Origin: a virus
Reading direction: 5' to 3' (one strand)
Length of the DNA stretch: 28,837 nt
Virus record (IMG/VR): IMGVR_UViG_3300024518_002777
Span: 1 to 28,837 of that record
Below are positions 24,001 to 28,837 of the stretch, in pieces. The notes beneath the pieces were generated by a model. The model searched no databases and was not told where the DNA came from. It was given only the letters and a program-made list of their open reading frames with translations. Position numbers and translations under genes: made by a program. Each line of letters begins with the position of its first letter. Within the stretch, counting starts at the first letter, position 1.

Positions 24001-24114
24001 TTGTTAGCATTGGAAGAAGGCGACGAGGAAGGCTTCAATGCTTGGGAGTTCCTGGTGACCGGCCCGCGCGAGGAAAGCGACGAGGCCCGACGCAAGCGCG
24101 AGGATTCGCAGTAG
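15073..24114 (+). CDS. Giant polyvalent internal/ejection protein with GHKL ATPase and two metalloprotease motifs
   Basis: The 3013-residue product (about 330 kDa) sits where T7 gene 16 would be, and takes 31% of the window. Start TTG 15073 overlaps the previous stop and has AGGTGAGGG upstream. In order: helical N-terminus; a Gly/Ala-rich hydrophobic, pore-like part (191-275); a LPD-like segment with DIVLSIADFATDIA (about 520-540); a GHKL/HSP90-type ATPase with ELVQNSFDAI (870-879), DNGIGM (909-914) and GSFGVAK (938-944); then a zinc-type HEMAHFSEMNH (1393-1403). A Gly/Asp-rich linker follows (about 1456-1522). Next come a second HESGH (1663-1667) with a following FARGFEAYLYEGKAPS block, a GGLDREEAELQGVDP segment near 1912, long helices, and a hydrophobic patch near 2862. 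The pattern matches phage polyvalent proteins that are injected with DNA. Enzyme activities are predicted, not shown. Confidence 0.85.
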   Translation: MTDKPISIGLDQDSEPEEVVTDKFTPAQSNLDSVIEFREAQTRQAVSVGVEKNPDQEAKVVSLSEQTGLPPDTVERQLSDVEKRQKTLDLLAQDYGRRAPSLRNKLADPSFVGMTHDDMENLVRTEEVMRNNDMGYLEKIGANYKKNRALVESSEIGVARWQAQLGIGDEVSERQLLRLENLEKDTGFTHETGFFAGIPVESVGMLPMVFDVLAEGGIAGTGGAALGGAIGFAATRTPAGATAGAKFGGGLAFKMGAFHSVFNIESGLAYNDYVQTDGIDRDMAAKASIVVGAINGSLEFFSLSLIGRTVTPALRSVIRSRVRRMMATETGRQVIQRIAGRYLAAAGGEGLTEGMQEVSTMAGEVFAGMFKEGEEVTEENLNTAFDEMQGALPEIIKSDEVKGAALVGLQAGLGLSFPGSVASSVSQTRGKKTKTNVEQGRIDKIVELSTDAKLRPRSGKVYRQTIEEIAEEIEATTGEVNEIYWTASEALKWLEAEEIDINEPPPSAGVASILEQLSDALATDGDIVLSIADFATDIAPSENFAETVRAHVKMSDDAFTQGELKDVDATVEKRIKKLIDDAKISVETQRQVELIAAQVTEQLIDTNKLDKESAKTSASLISNYVLTKAARTGMSVEDVFAKMGIEIVGPEHAPLEGDAILDQVIEANRMAEVQLARLDEEGARLDQESEIIGAQIGQFDNFVEMLSRNLGIDFREATDTDLEGNFFEALSQETLPKGSNFDFGPAGVAVFPFQDIEGTQATPSGLTQQVRGLQEANQANIDRQAEIEARREEIGQQRSQIDTGARFFNQGPVDETGDLFAKMEEEIDFAPIEEGESAVEVKADINRLSKMLGPQLYGNMSDMPRVTIKELVQNSFDAIKDLIGTENEVDDPIIQVTTDPSERTITVEDNGIGMTPDIIRDAFLTIAGTHKESDRPSGSFGVAKMLFLFGADRIQLTTVRDGFRTTMDTTGEELLNSSSEGGTQPTIKTERTDQPSGTTIVVTIPASYNDTSTGEQRNIFSPSGYMVEEVLQHSPLLEDVQVISNGQSLDIGSEFPIENYAPLATVRFDWGEIDVLISKDEQPGATAGKNMHILSNGLWQFSSALKENPFAFMGPNVPRVVYINVKPAGTPAQPGYPFVLNRQAMTTDAGNDLAKIQNFMSAIFGADQTEELAKGFGVIRQIDAEGNLTEEKNLTPDTSTIVRPTFNFDPGDVIEVKEGVLTRNGEVIEPIDQDGFEAARIDVSAFRVDEGVVDPNLPIIHNAVVREGDGKALLDVLFEEFGEQRVVAYFAKFTTIFTSLRDTLNEKGRTDFDGVDKFPVGTFFDKAGGNFTENNPGAVFGINIRVPFDGMFINPAQSSIDPQINPDSKETVFDSQRHRAEIIAANMITTMIHEMAHFSEMNHELSFINALQSAMATLTIEADLQTVTSQLGRHIGENLDIFNSANEKLYSRDYRNPGAALEDSGTAASQDARGDTGGDTAVGERGEQTGVSGPDAESTGVAGSEQVDEGFSEGVGKSKAVNSAPGSVHPEAGNGSQLNQIFNQDTSDTEFSEEILTAHGRVVKAAEKLDSHFSEGPEGSTVSSGVAGPQKAAVTRAQNALSKAIREQFPDATPQENVNIRTALAEGETVLKQDTRGEILFDNEAETAIIRLTEAADLSTFLHESGHLFLEMEKRFFNDPSISDSAKADSQAILDWLGVDSFEDIETKHHEKFARGFEAYLYEGKAPSAELRGAFRRFSAWLQKIYQGLRQLNVQLSPEIIGVFDRMLATDEQIAEVKEQMALEPLFKTAEEADMTPEEFVEYQEKSQGRAEEELRKKVLAQLTRTATKWWREELAKVQDEVREELSALELYRAIAFLRAADPPEGFEENKMDRDTVYQMLGLASPTEVRRDPKAVHPDVDSLSVAIAKLGGLDREEAELQGVDPAHWRNIKVLKTDKKTGQKVLRSVPNPENMPAGVTKRLFKAEGGRTFDEMRELLAEQGMDYLDEDTTASDLLEKLLEDLSGDTQYSKQANFDLLFENPNEVPKERFKAPAQLRGLTKKGGISPSSVAEIFGFASGYELVTQIMESPTLNFAVERKSNEVMVQRHGDILNDGTLEREAIEASHNTEQGSALLAELRALSGQTNIQAISERKAIKDAAERIIGGKRISTLRPAQYHAAEVKAAKAAQEAMDTGDLEAAQAAKQKQVFNFYLWRAATEARTKADKMQKRLRTMQTKNYPASAVRADYAGQLKQFLAAYDFRRSNSQARHNGQQLLDSVKKWIRDQQEDPKSPANIIDADQLTTIIHYRDMTLDQLQAVHDVANSLLNAGRKNSKAEKEQFNANMKIMAEHIAEVAAKKKDLGIEDTKARRKTQWSRAVFAYHRKLESFVRELDAFEELGPFWKLIIKPLLDANNKKLKMQEAAHDSLDAIFEGHDGLFNENKDKRSFTLESGRKIQLSLGGRIAMLLNWGNEGSRAATLNQHDLVLTNKDVETILATLSDTDLDLAQDIWDYIDTYWPEIAKQERDLTGVVPVKVEASEFTVNGRKMKGGYYPLVEDIARGRFVESDAQREARQAREKIGGTTRAMTAHGWTNERRNFAGKSIDLNIDVVFSHVEAVIHDLSHRQAVMDVDRVLSNKDIADAIKNSLGREAHQSMKNTVAEVAGGQVNTRELSQVQATLRWSRLAITYGALGFSLKTGFSQMLGFATAVGEFGGREVVVRGVIDYMSNPVENRAFIEANSVFMRERGKTMHRDVTDILQGLKGSTTMNTLRKKAFLFLLSGDRAISLPVWWGQYQVGMDRVADPAFEGFVTEQDAIDWADRSVSRTQQSGLLMDLANIESKNEFIKMWTVMYSAFSAIYQIAVEQGKKAQLGKINRIEYVYNMMWILVIPPLFEELMTGREDDDDEDSNIVNNRWTKSVAGFSLGTMAGLREIGWLMEAGMNSELPMQRVLKTPFDLGTQIAQFEIDAAFIRAAFAVPQLFHIPGGSQLTRTMQYLLALEEGDEEGFNAWEFLVTGPREESDEARRKREDSQ
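19388..19636 (+). other. Overlapping +1-frame coding-like segment inside the giant gene
   Basis: An 82-codon frame (TTG 19388 to TAA 19636) reads +1 to the long gene. It has AGGAGAG at 19377-19383 as a possible ribosome site. Its codons (CTG, CAG, AAG, GAG, GCG) look like those of neighbouring genes, and its peptide contains LSKTVAPQLPKMRAAIQGEI and PEYLDRMQKALALLDQSK, a normal helical protein. The long frame here gives a Gly/Asp/Ser-rich linker using rarer codons (GGG, GGA, ACA). It may be an overprinted gene, the true C-terminus of an originally separate upstream gene, or a frameshift in the assembly. Confidence 0.4.
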
Positions 24115-24129
24115 TGTCATAATGTGACA
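24115..24129. promoter_or_regulatory. Palindromic operator-like motif, copy C
   Basis: TGTCA-TAATG-TGACA is a perfect 5-base inverted repeat directly after the giant gene's stop and 14 bases before the tailspike ATG. Copy B reads GTGTCACAAAGTGAC and this copy GTGTCATAATGTGAC, so 13 of 15 bases match. Both also lie just before a GAGGAT-type ribosome site, so the shared stretch may extend to the start codon. Confidence 0.5.
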
Positions 24130-24143
24130 GCGAGGATGAATAG

Positions 24144-26972
24144 ATGACCATCAATACAACGTCGACATCGAGCGGACCCTATACCGGAACTGGTGCGGTT
24201 GATACCTATGCGTATGACTTCAAGATCCAACTTTCATCGGAAATTGTGGTTGTTGAAACTGATGCAGCAAGTGTGTCGACGACCCTGGTTGAGGGAACAA
24301 ATTATTCAGTGACCGGTGTTGGCGTCAACGGTGGTGGCAATGTTGTGCGAACGGCCGGCAACCTTCCGACCGGCTACACATGGTTTATTTCAAGGGCTAC
24401 GGCGCAGACGCAAGAGGCTGATTTTGCCGGGCAGGGTCCGTTCACGCCGCTTTCGCATGAAAATGCGTTTGACAAGCTGACGCAGATACTTCAGGAAATC
24501 GACGACAAAACGATCGACATTCCTGCGTCGGTGCGCGCGGGCAATATCTACTCGTTTGACGATGCTGGTGACAGTGAGGCAAACATTGATGCTGACGCTG
24601 TTCGGGCTGTAGTGGCTGGCGCCTTGGCGACCGGCGTTGCAATGACTGTAGATAGCTTTACTGGTGATGGCAGTACAGCCGGCTTCACGATGTCTATATC
24701 ACCGCCGAGCGCCAATTCAGTACTGGCAACCATCGACGGTGTGATGCAGTTACCGGGCACTGACTTCACGATATCCGGTGCGGTTGTGACGTTTAATGCA
24801 GCGCCGCCGAATAGCTCTAGCGTTGTGCTGAGGAACATCGGTAATACTGCGCCGGCATTGACGGTCGACTCCACGAATGTATCGCACCTGGTATCGAAAA
24901 CAGGTGCAGTAACGAGAAACGTTCAATCTGCCCTGATGGAGCGAACCAGCATTTCTGATTTTGGGGCTGTTGGTGATGGAATTGCTGATGATACTGTGCC
25001 CATTCAAAACGCCCTCGATGCTCTTGAGGCCAGTGGTGGCATCGTCTTTGGTGATCCGTCTGCGAACTACTTTTTTACCACCAATATAATCGTTCCCACT
25101 GGCGTCACGCTCGATGGTCAGGGCTGTACGTTCACGGCTGATTCAACCGGGTTTACCCTGGTCAAGGTGGCGTCCAATCCTGCCGGCGTGATGACCAACA
25201 AAAACAGGTTTAGCTTTGGCTCTGCGCCTGATGTTGTTCACTTCCGTAACTTCACGCTGGACTGCGGAATTCAGGAGTTGTCGGCTGGAATCATGCTGTC
25301 GAACACGACCGGATCAAGTATTGATAACGTCCGAGTCATTACGACAGCGGGCACGTCAATGTCGGCCCTGATCGATCTTGATGGGCAAAATACTCATGTA
25401 AGGATAACGCGCAACCGCCTCGAGCAAATACAGGGCGCCGGTGTAAATGGTGCATGTATTGCAATACGGAACCCCGATCAGGTAATCATCTCAGAAGATA
25501 TCGTCATCAGAGATAACTACCTGAAGAAAATCGGCCCATCGAATACTGATGAGCTTATGTGGATCAATGGTGCGGGTGGTGATACGCGCAACGTGCGTGT
25601 ACTGAGCAATACCTTTGAGACTGGCGCAACGGATACATCCTCGTCGGCCCTGACCATCTACCGCTTCACTAACAGCGGCGCCATTCCGAACGCTCTTTGC
25701 TCTGACATCATTGTGTCTGACAATTATTTCAACTGTGAGCACTCAACCTTCACGGTAATCCTGCTTGGCTTTACTGGTGATACCACTGGCACGCCTTTGC
25801 ACAATGTTCGCATTCGCGGCAACACGATCAAATTCAAACTCGGCGCCGGCATTGCTGCGGCCAGCAATATCTCGGATATTCTGATTAACGAGAACTCCTT
25901 TGAAAACACCAACACCGACACCACGACACTGACCGCGATCAGCTTGTCAACGTGGCCGAATGAGCCGGCGACTGTCAGTGGTAACAGGGCTTTCGGTAAG
26001 ATTTCCAGATTTGCGATTGGCCTTGCAGATGTTGTCGATAATTATGTCGACGACTGCCTGATCTTTGCCAAGGGCTGTAATTCTGTGAAGGGCAATAATG
26101 CGAACTGCCGCCAGATGGCTACCATGATCGAGGTTGATTGTGACGTAACAGACAACCTTTTCAAGATGACCGAGTACTCAGGCGATGCCAGTGAGGGTGG
26201 ACTGCACTACACGTTCTATGTCACTGGCGCTGATATTGGCTCAAAGATTCAAGATAACAAGGCGGTCATATACGATCCGCGCATTGGCATTCATCGCTCG
26301 TCAGCGGCGCTCACGCCGAAGCTGCAATTCAGCCGCAATGAGATTAGCGACAAGGTGTTCACAATCACTGGTGCGGCCAATAACGGTGGTGGTCTGATTC
26401 GCATTACCTCGGTGGCGCATCAAATGACCACGGGCAAGCAATGTGTGATTAGCGGGGTGGGTGGTACGACCGAGGCAAACGGCACCTGGACAGTGACATT
26501 TGTTGACGCTGACAACTTCGATTTGGACAGCTCGACGTTTACAAACACCTACACTTCAGGTGGTGAGTTCTACGGAATCAATACCGGGTTCCAGGTGTTC
26601 TCAACAGCCTTTCGTGACCTGTACGACAATTTCTTCAACGGCGTCGCTCAACGCAGAACCTCTTATGTAAGCGGACAGCCTAGCGGCCTGGTGATGCACG
26701 AAGAAGAAGCGCTCACCACTTTGGACAACACCGGAACGCCGACCGTGCGCGGTGGTCATGTATTCAAGACCGGTGGAGCCACAGCGATTACAGACTTTGA
26801 CAATGGCGTGGTCGGTCAGACCATCAAAGTCATAGCGGCTCATACGGTTACAGTAACTGACGGTGCGCCAATAATTCTGGCTGGCAGTTTTGCAATGACC
26901 CCATCTGATACACTGACCCTGACGATGTTTGACGATCAGGTGTGGCAGGAAGTCTCTCGTAGCGTGAACTAA
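24144..26972 (+). CDS. Tailspike 1: virion-anchored beta-helix (pectate lyase-like)
   Basis: The product is 942 residues. Residues 1 to about 140 match the T7 gp17-type virion-binding N-terminus (YTGTGAVDTYAYDFKI, then LPTGYTWFISRA and QGPFTPLSHENAFDKLTQIL). A small beta domain with FTGDGSTAGFTMSISPPSAN follows (about 166-235). A pectate-lyase-3-like parallel beta-helix begins at SDFGAVGDGIADDT (D272) and runs to about residue 750. The C-terminus has TPTVRGGHVFKTGG to VWQEVSRSVN, a module shared by many phage spikes. The likely role is binding and perhaps cleaving a surface polysaccharide. The exact substrate and catalytic residues cannot be read here. The gap before it holds palindrome copy C and a GAGGATG ribosome site. 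Confidence 0.88.
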   Translation: MTINTTSTSSGPYTGTGAVDTYAYDFKIQLSSEIVVVETDAASVSTTLVEGTNYSVTGVGVNGGGNVVRTAGNLPTGYTWFISRATAQTQEADFAGQGPFTPLSHENAFDKLTQILQEIDDKTIDIPASVRAGNIYSFDDAGDSEANIDADAVRAVVAGALATGVAMTVDSFTGDGSTAGFTMSISPPSANSVLATIDGVMQLPGTDFTISGAVVTFNAAPPNSSSVVLRNIGNTAPALTVDSTNVSHLVSKTGAVTRNVQSALMERTSISDFGAVGDGIADDTVPIQNALDALEASGGIVFGDPSANYFFTTNIIVPTGVTLDGQGCTFTADSTGFTLVKVASNPAGVMTNKNRFSFGSAPDVVHFRNFTLDCGIQELSAGIMLSNTTGSSIDNVRVITTAGTSMSALIDLDGQNTHVRITRNRLEQIQGAGVNGACIAIRNPDQVIISEDIVIRDNYLKKIGPSNTDELMWINGAGGDTRNVRVLSNTFETGATDTSSSALTIYRFTNSGAIPNALCSDIIVSDNYFNCEHSTFTVILLGFTGDTTGTPLHNVRIRGNTIKFKLGAGIAAASNISDILINENSFENTNTDTTTLTAISLSTWPNEPATVSGNRAFGKISRFAIGLADVVDNYVDDCLIFAKGCNSVKGNNANCRQMATMIEVDCDVTDNLFKMTEYSGDASEGGLHYTFYVTGADIGSKIQDNKAVIYDPRIGIHRSSAALTPKLQFSRNEISDKVFTITGAANNGGGLIRITSVAHQMTTGKQCVISGVGGTTEANGTWTVTFVDADNFDLDSSTFTNTYTSGGEFYGINTGFQVFSTAFRDLYDNFFNGVAQRRTSYVSGQPSGLVMHEEEALTTLDNTGTPTVRGGHVFKTGGATAITDFDNGVVGQTIKVIAAHTVTVTDGAPIILAGSFAMTPSDTLTLTMFDDQVWQEVSRSVN

Positions 26973-26985
26973 CTTGAGGTAAATC

Positions 26986-28713
26986 ATGGTTACTAAGGCA
27001 CACAGTAGGATCCTGGCTCACGTACAGGCCGTTGGCAATGTTGATGACTATGGTGCTGCTGGTGATGGCAGCACTGACGATACAGCAGCCATTCAGGCAG
27101 CGGTAAGTGCTGAAAGAATCCTTGTATTCCCAGGTGACAACTACAAAATTAGTGGCACCGTTACGCTGCCGGCGACCGGGCTCGAGATTGATTTTCTTGG
27201 CGCCACGATCACAGACGGAACGCCCGGCACGGCTCACGATATGTTCCAGTGTGTCGGCGCTGAAAGTTACCTCACTTTCCGCAATGGCAACTTTGTATCG
27301 ACCGGTGTTCTGACTACCTTCTTTGGTCGATCAGGGGCCTCGGCGGTAAATAAGGCGTTCTGGGATGGTTGCAGCTTTACCAAGGGACTGTTTGGCGTGG
27401 ATGTCACGCTGACAACAAATTGCAGGGTGAGTGACTGCAATCTGGTGAACTGCGACAGTGGCGTGAAGTTCAGCAATGCCCTGGATCTGTATATTGTAGA
27501 CAACTATTTTGCTGGTGATGGCACGGCCACAGTGATGAAAACGGCTATCAATGCCTCAGCCTCAAGCGCTGGCACTGCGCGGCGAATTCACATTACCGGG
27601 AACAATGTCAAGGACACTGGCGACTCATCCATATTTGTGCGGTGTTTCGCGGGCTGCACGCTTGAGGACGTCGTTATCAGCGACAATATCCTGCTCAACT
27701 GTGGCAAGGCGGGGATCAAATTTACCTCGCCCAGCGGCAACGAAAATGTACTGATGCGAAATTGCACGATCAGCGATAACGTGGTGCGAGGCTATTCAGT
27801 CAACGTCTCAGGATCAGGGATCATGTCGTTTGTCGACAGCAGTACGGTAACTTTTGTTCTTGAGAATGTTTCGATCACCGGTAACGTCGTTGATGGCAGG
27901 GAGCTGGGTGTTACCAGAAACTTTGGCGGTGCCGGCATCGTAACAAGAAGAATTGACAACCTGACGCTTTGTGATAACGCGGTGAATTACAGTCATCTTC
28001 ATGGCGTTGATGTGTCGAATTGCAACAACGTCACCATGCTTGGAAATGCTGTCGATGAATCAGGACAGGACTGGGTTGGTCTGGATGATGACCACGCTGG
28101 GTTCAAGATATTCCAGATGGTTGATTTCGTATTCGATTCGATCGTCAGGAACACAAACTTCGGTGGTGGTCTGAACTCAGAGAAGATGCAGCATGGCCGT
28201 ATTGGCGGTGTGTTTGCCGCCAATGATGATTATGGCGCTTATCTCAATAGCGGCGGCACAGCCGCAAACAGAACGGCTGACTGCATCTTTGATTTTGTCT
28301 CTCACGACAACGCGGTGGACGACATCAAGTTACCAGTTTCGCCGCTGCTGGCCCGCTGTATGTATACGCTTGGCTGCTCTGATACAACGGGTCCGGTTAC
28401 CGCTGGCAGCACAGCTCGCCGCGATCTGCTGTGGAACAATCAAATCAGCGTCGGTGGGATCTATGCGAATTCTGATACCACGTCGCTTGATCTAAAGGTC
28501 GATGCTACAAACTGGATCAGCTTTGCAGATGCCAGGACGTCGACTACTGCGGCTCTGGCAGCTATTGGAGACGCGATCAACACAAGTGACGCAAAGGTGG
28601 CCGGCTGGACGGTCTGGAACATTAACACGTTAAAGCTGGTAACGGCCTCTGGCAGTGCAGCAGGTAGTGTTTGGGTCGATGCTACGGGCGCAACCGTCCA
28701 TAGTCCGGCGTAG
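26986..28713 (+). CDS. Tailspike 2: beta-helix without own virion anchor
   Basis: The product is 575 residues. It begins with only about 18 residues before DDYGAAGDGSTDDTAAIQAA, the usual entry into a pectate-lyase-like beta-helix. Regular strands with stacked Asn/Asp-rich turns (ITGNNVKDTGD, ISDNILLNCGKAGIK, ITGNVVDGRELG) follow to about residue 450. The C-terminus carries AAIGDAINTS to WVDATGATVHSPA, a repeat ending seen in phage tail proteins. It lacks the gp17-type anchor of the previous gene, so it probably attaches to another tail protein or to spike 1. GAGGTAAATC precedes ATG 26986. It starts 13 bases after spike 1 stops. Confidence 0.85.
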   Translation: MVTKAHSRILAHVQAVGNVDDYGAAGDGSTDDTAAIQAAVSAERILVFPGDNYKISGTVTLPATGLEIDFLGATITDGTPGTAHDMFQCVGAESYLTFRNGNFVSTGVLTTFFGRSGASAVNKAFWDGCSFTKGLFGVDVTLTTNCRVSDCNLVNCDSGVKFSNALDLYIVDNYFAGDGTATVMKTAINASASSAGTARRIHITGNNVKDTGDSSIFVRCFAGCTLEDVVISDNILLNCGKAGIKFTSPSGNENVLMRNCTISDNVVRGYSVNVSGSGIMSFVDSSTVTFVLENVSITGNVVDGRELGVTRNFGGAGIVTRRIDNLTLCDNAVNYSHLHGVDVSNCNNVTMLGNAVDESGQDWVGLDDDHAGFKIFQMVDFVFDSIVRNTNFGGGLNSEKMQHGRIGGVFAANDDYGAYLNSGGTAANRTADCIFDFVSHDNAVDDIKLPVSPLLARCMYTLGCSDTTGPVTAGSTARRDLLWNNQISVGGIYANSDTTSLDLKVDATNWISFADARTSTTAALAAIGDAINTSDAKVAGWTVWNINTLKLVTASGSAAGSVWVDATGATVHSPA

Positions 28714-28716
28714 ATC

Positions 28717-28837
28717 ATGGCAGGACGAATCAACAGGCACGTCATCGAGGAACGCGATCCATCAATCTATAATCGTGCTGCAATTCAGGCTATTCGCCAG
28801 GCTGGTGACGGCATCCCTGCTCATGCGTCGGCAGAGT
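28717..28837 (+). CDS. Unknown gene, N-terminus only (cut by window edge)
   Basis: ATG 28717 lies 3 bases after the tailspike stop and opens a frame that stays open for 40 codons to the edge. It begins MAGRINRHVIEERDPSIYNR and continues AAIQAIRQAGDG. No domain can be named from this. There is no clear Shine-Dalgarno, so translation is probably coupled to the spike gene. It could be a third tail or spike-associated protein, or the start of the lysis or accessory section. Confidence 0.55.
   Translation, partial: MAGRINRHVIEERDPSIYNRAAIQAIRQAGDGIPAHASAE

Noticed and set aside
27402-27414. TGTCA-CGC-TGACA inverted repeat resembling the operator motif
   Set aside because: It lies inside the tailspike 2 coding region with a 3-base rather than 5-base centre, so it is likely chance.
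24144-28713. Diversity-generating retroelement (template/variable repeats, reverse transcriptase), expected in a BPP-1-like phage
   Set aside because: No reverse transcriptase frame, no C-type lectin-like C-terminus and no long near-repeat with adenine-biased changes was seen in the window.
1-28837. Integrase, attachment site, tRNA, CRISPR array or insertion sequence
   Set aside because: None could be recognised on either strand; whether the phage is temperate cannot be decided here.

Overview
The window is the late structural (morphogenesis) module of a tailed, podovirus-type bacteriophage or prophage. The gene order and the proteins match the Bordetella phage BPP-1 / Salmonella phage epsilon15 style of short-tailed virion: small terminase, large terminase, T7 gp8-type portal, Bbp19-like protein, scaffold, Bbp17-like capsid protein, Bbp16-like cement protein, tail tubular A, tail nozzle, gp13/gp14/gp15-like internal proteins, a giant ejection-type protein, and two beta-helix tailspikes. 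Sigma70-type promoters and Shine-Dalgarno sites point to a bacterial, probably proteobacterial, host. The host genus cannot be read from this window, and no integrase, repressor, lysis, replication or tRNA gene is present.

Layout. Bases 1-225 carry the start of a leftward gene whose N-terminus resembles the module that precedes phage HNH and restriction-type nucleases. Bases 226-485 form a divergent control region with a near-perfect leftward sigma70 promoter, a plausible rightward promoter overlapping a palindrome, and a second GC-rich palindrome. From 486 to the right edge every gene is on the plus strand, and most adjacent genes overlap or abut. 486-4411 holds DNA packaging (TerS, TerL) interleaved with small beta-rich, virion-accessory-like proteins and a small membrane protein. 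4408-9219 holds a sulfotransferase-like protein, the portal and the capsid set, closed by a UUCG hairpin terminator at 9233-9263. 9282-13249 holds connector and tail-tube proteins and small internal proteins. 13253-24114 holds two internal or ejection proteins, the second of 3013 residues. 24144-28713 holds two tailspikes, followed by a gene cut by the window edge.

Points that stand out. (1) The 3013-residue protein joins a glycine-rich, pore-like N-terminal region, a GHKL/HSP90-type ATPase, two separate HExxH metalloprotease motifs and polyvalent-protein-like segments. (2) Inside its gene, about 19379-19636 reads better as protein in the +1 frame than in the long frame, which suggests a fusion by frameshift, an overprinted gene or a base-call error. 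(3) A 15-bp palindromic motif (consensus TGTCA-N5-TGACA) appears three times, each time in a non-coding gap: before terS, before a C1q-like gene and before the first tailspike. (4) The C1q-like gene has its only good ribosome site and ATG in the wrong frame, ending after five codons. (5) A small sulfotransferase-like P-loop protein sits between the packaging and portal genes.

All family assignments were made by reading motifs, without any database search.
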